DNA from: an uncultured Bacilli bacterium
GTDB taxonomy: Bacteria; Bacillota_I; Bacilli_A; RF39; UBA660
Length of the DNA: 9,392 bases
NCBI GenBank assembly: GCA_947629395.1
Contig: CANRDQ010000042.1
Span: 1-9,392, forward strand
Reading direction: 5' to 3'
Below are positions 1-5,131 of the stretch, in pieces. The translations under genes and the position numbers were made by a program. The notes beneath the pieces were generated by a model. That model searched no databases and was not told where the DNA came from. It worked only from the letters and a program-made list of their open reading frames with translations. Each line of letters starts with the position of its first letter. Position 1 is the first letter of the stretch.

Positions 1-6
1 TTCCAT
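1..6 (-). CDS. Start of an unidentified gene cut by the window edge
   Basis: Only the first two codons (ATG GAA, Met-Glu) are inside the window. The call rests on the signals in front of it. A strong ribosome-binding site GAGGTG (complement of 11-16) sits 4 bases before the ATG, and a good promoter lies further upstream at 39-68. The gene follows the prepilin gene on the same strand, with 76 bases between the prepilin stop codon and this start. Nothing can be said of its product. Confidence 0.6.
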
Positions 7-24
7 AACTCACCTCATTCTTAT

Positions 25-55
25 TGATAACCTTTATCATTATAACATATTGTTA
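25..55. promoter_or_regulatory. Two dyads flanking the -10 box, possible operator
   Basis: A perfect 6-base dyad TGATAA-CCT-TTATCA (25-39) covers the predicted transcription start, and a 5-base dyad TAACA-TAT-TGTTA (43-55) overlaps the other side of the -10. Both have 3-base centres and their centres are 17 bases apart. Such dyads are common by chance in AT-rich DNA. The placement over the promoter is what makes them worth listing. Confidence 0.25.
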
Positions 56-68
56 AAATAGTTTTCAA
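39..68 (-). promoter_or_regulatory. Sigma-A type promoter for the edge gene
   Basis: Read on the minus strand: -35 TTGAAA (63-68), an 18-base spacer, and -10 TATAAT (39-44) preceded by TGT, giving an extended -10 (TGTTATAAT). Transcription would start near base 32, about 26 bases before the ATG at 6. The -35 begins 14 bases past the prepilin stop codon and no terminator is visible between them, so read-through from the prepilin gene is also possible. Confidence 0.65.
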
Positions 69-82
69 GAGAATAAAGAAAA

Positions 83-544
83 TTATTGAATTGCTTCTAA
101 ATCTGTAACTCCACATCTTAATTCAAATACTTTATAAGTTACTTTACCACTACCTGAGGCTCTATTACCACCTGTTGCGGTACTCTTTTTTCTAGTGATT
201 TCAACCATTACTAAATCTTCTTCTCCCTCATCAGTATTACATCTTTTAGAGCCTTCTTTAGGATTTTCATTAAAATATTTTACATATCCACTATCCATTA
301 ATTGTCTAAATGTTACAGAAGAAAGTTCATTACCCTCATCATCATCAACCCAATATAAATCAGCACCTTTAGTTGAATAATATAACTTTGCTCCCTGTAT
401 TATAGAATCCCTATACTCTGTAAACTCTGTATTTCTAGTATCATGAGTCATATTATTAATTGAAGGTATAGCCATAATTAAAATAAGAGAACTAATCGCT
501 ATCGCAATAATCATTTCAACTAGTGTAAAACCTTTATTATTCAT
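83..544 (-). CDS. Type IV prepilin / pseudopilin-like protein
   Basis: A 153-residue protein with a class III (type IV) prepilin signal: a short leader MNNKG, the cleavage site G5|F6 followed by FTLVE with the conserved Glu at mature position 5, and a hydrophobic helix to about residue 29. In this family a prepilin peptidase cuts after the Gly, and the helix packs the subunit into a pilus, competence pseudopilus or secretion pseudopilus. The remainder is a soluble head of about 120 residues with two cysteines (C102, C144) that could form a disulphide, and a Gly/Ser-rich stretch near 124-133. I do not recognise the head. The gene has its own extended -10 promoter and a GGGAG ribosome site 7 bases before ATG. 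No peptidase, ATPase or other pilin gene is visible, so the system it serves is unknown. The prepilin class is sure, the role is not. Confidence 0.85.
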   Translation of the reverse strand: MNNKGFTLVEMIIAIAISSLILIMAIPSINNMTHDTRNTEFTEYRDSIIQGAKLYYSTKGADLYWVDDDEGNELSSVTFRQLMDSGYVKYFNENPKEGSKRCNTDEGEEDLVMVEITRKKSTATGGNRASGSGKVTYKVFELRCGVTDLEAIQ

Positions 545-568
545 ATTATCACTCCCTATTATATTAAG

Positions 569-577
569 ATTATAACA
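569..577 (-). promoter_or_regulatory. Extended -10 promoter of the prepilin gene
   Basis: The minus strand reads TGTTATAAT (577-569), a perfect TGnTATAAT extended -10. There is no good -35 at the usual spacing, which extended -10 promoters tolerate. The start would fall near 562, giving a leader of about 18 bases that contains the GGGAG ribosome site. A perfect TTGACA lies further upstream (619-624), but its best-spaced -10 (TAGACT after 16 bases) is poor. Confidence 0.5.
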
Positions 578-663
578 CTTTTCTATTTAAGACACTAGTC
601 TATTTTATAAGTATTATATGTCAATTTTATAAAGTTAAACATAAAATATAATAGGTGATTTAT

Positions 664-879
664 ATGTTTAAAAGTTCTAAACATTCATTCTTTTGTAGAT
701 GTGGTGGCTGCAAACAAAAAAGAAGATCTTCTCTTCTTTATGTAGGTTTAATCTTTGTTACTTTTGTAGTTATTTTTTATCAAATGATTTTAATTATTTT
801 TATCACAACCAAGATAAATGCTTTTATTTTATTATTTTTATTCTTATTCTGTTGTTTCCTTAGCTTTTTGTTGCTTTGA
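664..879 (+). CDS. Small two-helix membrane protein with a CxCxxC motif
   Basis: A 71-residue protein. I chose ATG at 664 over an upstream in-frame GTG at 655 because AGGTGA (653-658) lies 5 bases before this ATG, and the GTG lies inside that ribosome site. The N-terminus holds a cysteine cluster CRCGGC (C11, C13, C16) followed by a basic patch KQKRR (17-21). Two hydrophobic stretches follow, about 24-48 and 52-71, the last running to the C-terminus. By the positive-inside rule the Cys-rich end should be cytoplasmic. The motif could bind a metal ion, but that is inference. I do not recognise the family. The gene diverges from the prepilin gene and converges on the ysxE-like gene, overlapping its 3' end by 36 bases. 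No convincing plus-strand promoter was found. Confidence 0.55.
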   Translation: MFKSSKHSFFCRCGGCKQKRRSSLLYVGLIFVTFVVIFYQMILIIFITTKINAFILLFLFLFCCFLSFLLL

Positions 880-1743
880 AATAAATACTCCTGTTCTTTC
901 TAAATACTCTACCCATTCATAAATCTTCATACAACCATTCATCATACTATGATTAAGATCTATTTTATCAGGAATAGCCAGAATAGAGAAAAATAATAAT
1001 TCTTCTTCTTTAGTAAAATGATATTTACTTTGATAAACATCATAAAGTTTATTCATATCAAACTTTAAATAATCATTTTTATAAAAACTTATAAAGTCAT
1101 ATATTACCAGTCCTAATTCTGCTTTATCCCAACTAATAAAATCTTCTGTATCTTTACCCATTAAGAAATGATCAATTGATACATTTTTATGTAATAACAC
1201 ATAACGAGAACTTTTCTTTAATTTAATACTATCATACCATTTTCTTATCGTATATTTGGAAAACTCCAAAGCTTGATAAACTTTACTTATATTTCTCATC
1301 AATAAATATTCACTAGGAGACATAAATACTTTTGTTTCTATCGCATCCTGTAATTCATGATAATAATTATATAAATAATCAATTCTCTCATTTGTATCTT
1401 CAAAGATTTGTTTTATATCATCTAAATTATTTTCTTTATAAAAAGTTGTTTTAATATGTAAAATACTTAATACTACTACTAAATCTAAAGCTTTTTGTTC
1501 ATCACTAATACTAACTTCTTCAATAAAAGGAAAAAATTCATATTTTTCCCCTTCTTTTTCTGATCGTAAAAAATGATTAAAGTTCCTAGATAATAAATAA
1601 TTATATAATTTCTGTTTATCTTTCTTTTTTTCTTTTATAACTACTCTACCTTGATTAGTATTAAGAATTCTAACACTATTTTTAAAAGTATAATTATGAG
1701 AATATAAATTATATTTTTCTATTACTTTTTTGATATTATTCAT
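844..1743 (-). CDS. ysxE: CotS/YsxE-family spore coat protein, kinase-like fold
   Basis: A 299-residue protein. Family membership rests on a distant kinase/aminoglycoside-phosphotransferase pattern and on position: in B. subtilis ysxE directly follows spoVID. Visible elements are a GRVVIK strand with a possible nucleotide-binding Lys37, a catalytic-loop equivalent LLHKNVSIDHFL (183-194), and a SWDKAELG segment (204-211) with YDF (215-217), matching the usual metal-binding loop and the following YDL region. The catalytic Asp expected in HxD is Asn (HKN, 185-187), so phosphotransfer may be lost. Known family members are spore coat proteins recruited during sporulation. The start overlaps the spoVID stop by 8 bases and no Shine-Dalgarno sequence is visible, so translation is probably coupled to spoVID. 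The family call is fairly safe; ysxE versus another CotS paralogue rests on synteny. Confidence 0.72.
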   Translation of the reverse strand: MNNIKKVIEKYNLYSHNYTFKNSVRILNTNQGRVVIKEKKKDKQKLYNYLLSRNFNHFLRSEKEGEKYEFFPFIEEVSISDEQKALDLVVVLSILHIKTTFYKENNLDDIKQIFEDTNERIDYLYNYYHELQDAIETKVFMSPSEYLLMRNISKVYQALEFSKYTIRKWYDSIKLKKSSRYVLLHKNVSIDHFLMGKDTEDFISWDKAELGLVIYDFISFYKNDYLKFDMNKLYDVYQSKYHFTKEEELLFFSILAIPDKIDLNHSMMNGCMKIYEWVEYLERTGVFISKQQKAKETTE

Positions 1744-2536
1744 TACTACAGGGAATAATTAATTTATCTCCTACTTCTAAATTATCAAGTTCATTATAAT
1801 TAGCTAGTTCTTCTCTAGTAACTCCATATTTTTCTACTACTTTTTCTATCGAATCATTCTTACGCATAATATAAACTAAATATGTTGAAAAAGTTTCATC
1901 TTCATCTTTTAAATTCATAAATAAAGAGTTAATAGATTTTTCTTTAGTCTCTTCTATCTTCTTCGTCATAGTCTCTTCGGTTTGATTATTTAAGACTTCA
2001 ATATTTTCTTCTTGACTAGTTTGCTCTTCTATTTTAGTTTTCATAGTTGAAACTTCTTTAACTGGTTCTTTCTCAATATTTTCTACTGTTGGCATTACTG
2101 GTTGTTGTTCTTCTTTAAGAGGAATTTCTTTAACTTTTTCTTCACTACTATCACCATCACATTCACGAGCTTCTTCTGAAACTCTAACAGCAGTTTCCTC
2201 TTCTACTAATACTTCTTCTATACCTTCTAATAAAATATCTATTTTTACATTTAATATATCATCATCAACTATTTCATATGAGAAATCATCTATTTCTACT
2301 TCAGCACTATCTAAAACATAATTTTCCGTGGTCGAAATAGATAGAGGTATTTTATATTCAAAAGATTCTTCTAATTGACTAGCCTCTGTCATTTTATAAG
2401 TACCACCAATAATAAGTTCGCCTTCAATACTATTACTAGAGATAAACTTTAAAGTATGATCCAAACCGATACTAGTTATTTCCTTAATCATAGTTGAAAA
2501 AGTTAGTTCTCTATCAATTGATATAATTTTCTTCAT
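1736..2536 (-). CDS. spoVID: SpoVID-like spore coat encasement protein with LysM domain
   Basis: A 266-residue protein. The N-terminal part (about 2-108) matches the SpoVID N-terminal domain pattern: a short LTFS opening, a GEL-IGGTYK strand, and a SAEVEIDDFSYEI segment followed by a final strand. Residues about 109-210 form a Glu/Lys/Thr-rich, probably disordered linker. A LysM domain closes the protein (about 219-263, YIMRKNDSIEKVVEKYGVT then GDKLIIP). In B. subtilis SpoVID is a mother-cell protein needed for coat encasement, and its LysM domain senses lipid II. That protein is about 575 residues; this one is less than half, mainly through a shorter middle. I chose ATG 2536 over the upstream GTG 2554 because AAGGAG lies 7 bases before it. 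It is followed by the ysxE-like gene, the same order as in Bacillus. There is no signal peptide or membrane segment, as expected. Confidence 0.83.
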   Translation of the reverse strand: MKKIISIDRELTFSTMIKEITSIGLDHTLKFISSNSIEGELIIGGTYKMTEASQLEESFEYKIPLSISTTENYVLDSAEVEIDDFSYEIVDDDILNVKIDILLEGIEEVLVEEETAVRVSEEARECDGDSSEEKVKEIPLKEEQQPVMPTVENIEKEPVKEVSTMKTKIEEQTSQEENIEVLNNQTEETMTKKIEETKEKSINSLFMNLKDEDETFSTYLVYIMRKNDSIEKVVEKYGVTREELANYNELDNLEVGDKLIIPCSNE

Positions 2537-2537
2537 A

Positions 2538-2581
2538 AAAAATCTCCTTTTCACTTCATATTATGTAAAAAGGAGTTTTTT
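2538..2581 (-). terminator. parC terminator hairpin overlapping the spoVID leader
   Basis: On the minus strand, 5' arm AAAAAACTCCTTTT (2581-2568), a 16-base loop (2567-2552), and 3' arm AAAAGGAGATTTTT (2551-2538). Eight pairs are continuous, then one mismatch, then five A-U pairs. The 3' arm ends in a run of six U just before the spoVID ATG. It begins 13 bases past the parC stop codon, where a rho-independent terminator belongs. The large loop and AU-rich outer stem make it weaker than a classic terminator. It may act both as terminator and as a block on spoVID translation. Confidence 0.6.
2544..2549 (-). promoter_or_regulatory. Ribosome-binding site of spoVID inside a hairpin arm
   Basis: AAGGAG on the minus strand, 7 bases before ATG 2536, fixes that start. 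The same bases form the 3' arm of the hairpin at 2538-2581, paired with CTCCTT in the 5' arm. A transcript reading through from parC would hide this site. Confidence 0.75.
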
Positions 2582-2585
2582 ATAC
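2558..2585 (-). promoter_or_regulatory. Possible sigma-E-like promoter for spoVID
   Basis: In the hairpin loop the minus strand reads CATAATAT (2565-2558), 6 of 8 bases to the B. subtilis sigma-E -10 consensus CATACAnT. GTATAAA (2585-2579) lies 13 bases upstream, a weak match to the -35. Transcription would start near 2551, just past the 5' arm, with the ribosome site free. SpoVID is sigma-E controlled in B. subtilis. The match is weak and AT-rich DNA gives many such hits. Confidence 0.25.
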
Positions 2586-2594
2586 CTAATTTAA

Positions 2595-5111
2595 TTAATT
2601 AAGAAAATCATCTATAGTCATTAATCTATCATCTATTTCTTTTAAATCTATAGTATCTTTTTTAGATGGTGAAGTTTCTTTAGTTACTTCTTTAACTTCT
2701 GTCTCTTCCGTTAATCCTATTACTAAAGAAGCATCTATTAACTCACTCTTAGATATTTCTTTTCCTGTTGAATAACGATCACAAATACTTAAAGTAGTAA
2801 GTTTAATATCTTCCAAGTCATCACTCTTTAAAATAAGATGATTACGACTATCAGTAATAAATGTTTTTAATATAGCATATGGATTAGTTTTTACTTCACG
2901 AATAATTAATAACCCTCTTCTAGCACGAGAAGATAATTCAAATTCATTAAGTCTTACTCTCTTACCTGTTCCTTTTGTTGTAATAACAGTTAAATATTCA
3001 TCTTCATTATAAGAGAATTCATTCGCAGACACTACTACATCATCTTTTAAATTAATTCCCTTAACACCTTTAGCTTTAACCCCTACAACAGGAACATCAT
3101 CACAATTAAATGCAAGTCCATATCCTTTTTCAGTACTTAAGAATATATTTGGTTTAGTTTTAATGAAAGCTGTTACTAACTCATCTGAACTACCAATTTT
3201 CATACAAAGAGCTGGTTTAGAATATCTAGTAAGTTCAAATTCTTTAATATCAGTTTGTTTAATTAAACCATGTTTAGATACTAGAACTACACTCTGTTTA
3301 GAATCAAATGAATAAACAGGAATACTACTAACAATCTCTTCTCCTTCACTTAAAGGAATAACATTACTTACGTGTTTACCCATATCTTTATATTTCATAT
3401 CAGGAATACTATGTACAGGTAAGAATAAATAATTTCCATGATTAGTAAATAACAATAAAGTATTTAGAGTTGTCATCTTATAAAGTCCTAATAAATAATC
3501 ATTTTCTTTTAAAGTAACATCTTCTGTTGTTGATGTATAACTTCTTAAACTACTACGTTTAATATACCCATCTTTAGTAACAGATACAACTACATCTTCT
3601 TCAGGAATCATAGAAATCTTATCAATTTTTACTTCATCAATATGATCTTGAATTTCTGTAAGACGTGGTGTTTTATATTCATGTTTAACTTTTCTAAGTT
3701 CATCTTTCATTACTTTCTTTAACATTTCTTCATCATTTAAAATTTGCGTAAGTCCCGCAATAATCTTCTTAAGAGTAGCCATCTCTTCTTCTAATTCAAC
3801 AACATCAGTATTAGTTAAACGATAAAGTCTTAATGTAACAATAGCTTCTGCTTGTTCTTCAGTAAAACCAAAAGCTTTTACTAAATTTTCTTTCGCATCA
3901 CCCTTATTTTTACTTTGTCTAATTACTTTAATTACTTCATCTAAAATAGATATACATTTAATAAGTCCTTCTACAATATGAAGTCTAGCAGAAGCATGAT
4001 GTAAATCAAATTCAGTTCTTCTTCTAATAACTATTCTTTGATGATTAATAAAAGCATCTAAGGCTGCTTTTAAACCTAAAAGTTTAGGGCGACGATTTAC
4101 AATCGCTACTACATTAAAATTATAACTTATTTGTAAACTAGTATTTTTAAGTAAGTAAGCTTCAAGTAATTCTTTATTACAATCTTTTTTCAAGTCTATT
4201 ACTATTCTTACATCAGCAGTAGATTCATCTCTAACTTCACTAATTCCATCTATTTTTTTATCAATACGAATATCATCTATTTTTTTAACTAATTGAGCCT
4301 TATTAACTTCAAAAGGAATTTCAGTAATAATCATTTTACCATTACTAAATTCATATTTACTTTTAATAATAATTTTTCCACGACCAGTTTCATAAGCCTC
4401 TTTTATACCTGCTGCTCCACAAGCAATTGCTCCTGTTGGAAAATCTGGTCCTTGTACATATTTCATTAATGTTTCTAAAGAGCAATTAGGATTATCTATT
4501 CTATGAATAGTGGCATCTATTACTTCTCCTAAATTATGAGGAGGAATATTAGTAGCATATCCTGCGGAAATACCTTGTGCTCCATAAACAAGTAATGCTG
4601 GAAAACGAGCTGGTAAAACAGTTGGTTCTTTAGTAGTATCATCAAAGTTTGGAGCAAACTCAACAGTATTTTTTTCAATATCTCTTAACATTTCATTAGA
4701 AATTTTAGAAAGTCTAGCCTCAGTATAACGATAAGCGGCAGGACTATCACCATCTATAGATCCATTATTACCATGCATATCAATATATGGAAGTCTTGTT
4801 TTCCAAGGTTGACTCATACGTACCATTGCATCATAAATAGAAGTATCTCCATGTGGATGGTAATTACCTATAACATCTCCAACTGTTTTCGCACTTTTTC
4901 TATAGCCTTTATCATAAGTATTTTTCTCTTTATGCATAGAATATAGAATTCTTCTTTGAACTGGTTTTAATCCATCTCTAGCATCTGGTATAGCTCTATC
5001 TTGAATGATATATTTAGAGTAACTACCAAATCTTTCTCCCATAATATCTTCTAATGTATAATCAAAAATTTTCTCTAAAACTTCTTCTGTCTCAGCTTTT
5101 TTCTTAGCCAT
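2595..5111 (-). CDS. parC: Topoisomerase IV subunit A (ParC)
   Basis: An 838-residue protein that cuts and rejoins DNA in the ParE2-ParC2 enzyme, which decatenates daughter chromosomes. Counting from the Met at 5111: winged-helix region with YHPHGD (84-89), catalytic Tyr129 preceded by Arg128 in AYRYTEARL, the tower and coiled-coil gate to about 490, then a beta-pinwheel C-terminal domain (about 500-800) and an acidic tail. ParC rather than GyrA is shown by the absence of a GyrA box (QRRGGKG); instead RARRGLLIIREVKTN (729-743) matches Gram-positive ParC. It follows parE at 20 bases, the usual order. The ORF could begin at ATG 5114, but the AGGTG site leaves only 2 bases there, against 5 for ATG 5111. 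Oddities: Thr90 in place of the usual Ser of the quinolone region, and Tyr127 where Met is usual before the catalytic Arg-Tyr. Confidence 0.96.
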   Translation of the reverse strand: MAKKKAETEEVLEKIFDYTLEDIMGERFGSYSKYIIQDRAIPDARDGLKPVQRRILYSMHKEKNTYDKGYRKSAKTVGDVIGNYHPHGDTSIYDAMVRMSQPWKTRLPYIDMHGNNGSIDGDSPAAYRYTEARLSKISNEMLRDIEKNTVEFAPNFDDTTKEPTVLPARFPALLVYGAQGISAGYATNIPPHNLGEVIDATIHRIDNPNCSLETLMKYVQGPDFPTGAIACGAAGIKEAYETGRGKIIIKSKYEFSNGKMIITEIPFEVNKAQLVKKIDDIRIDKKIDGISEVRDESTADVRIVIDLKKDCNKELLEAYLLKNTSLQISYNFNVVAIVNRRPKLLGLKAALDAFINHQRIVIRRRTEFDLHHASARLHIVEGLIKCISILDEVIKVIRQSKNKGDAKENLVKAFGFTEEQAEAIVTLRLYRLTNTDVVELEEEMATLKKIIAGLTQILNDEEMLKKVMKDELRKVKHEYKTPRLTEIQDHIDEVKIDKISMIPEEDVVVSVTKDGYIKRSSLRSYTSTTEDVTLKENDYLLGLYKMTTLNTLLLFTNHGNYLFLPVHSIPDMKYKDMGKHVSNVIPLSEGEEIVSSIPVYSFDSKQSVVLVSKHGLIKQTDIKEFELTRYSKPALCMKIGSSDELVTAFIKTKPNIFLSTEKGYGLAFNCDDVPVVGVKAKGVKGINLKDDVVVSANEFSYNEDEYLTVITTKGTGKRVRLNEFELSSRARRGLLIIREVKTNPYAILKTFITDSRNHLILKSDDLEDIKLTTLSICDRYSTGKEISKSELIDASLVIGLTEETEVKEVTKETSPSKKDTIDLKEIDDRLMTIDDFLN

Positions 5112-5116
5112 CATTT

Positions 5117-5121
5117 CACCT
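5117..5121 (-). promoter_or_regulatory. Ribosome-binding site of parC
   Basis: AGGTG on the minus strand lies between the parE stop codon and two adjacent ATG codons (5114 and 5111). The spacing of 5 bases favours the second ATG, and 2 bases to the first is too short. Confidence 0.6.
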
Positions 5122-5131
5122 ACTATCTAGT

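Noticed and set aside
195..380. Plus-strand open frame of 61 codons
   Set aside because: It is the reverse of the prepilin gene and has no ribosome site or domain pattern.
589..600. AGAC-ACTA-GTCT dyad in the gap between the prepilin and the small membrane gene
   Set aside because: Only four pairs per arm, expected by chance, and not well placed for either promoter.
640..647. CATAAAAT as a sigma-E -10 for the small plus-strand gene
   Set aside because: The -35 match is weak, the spacing is short, and the transcript would start inside the ribosome site.
2537..2554. GTG start that adds six residues (MKRRFF) to SpoVID
   Set aside because: The ribosome site AAGGAG lies inside this extension, 7 bases before ATG 2536, so the GTG is not the start.
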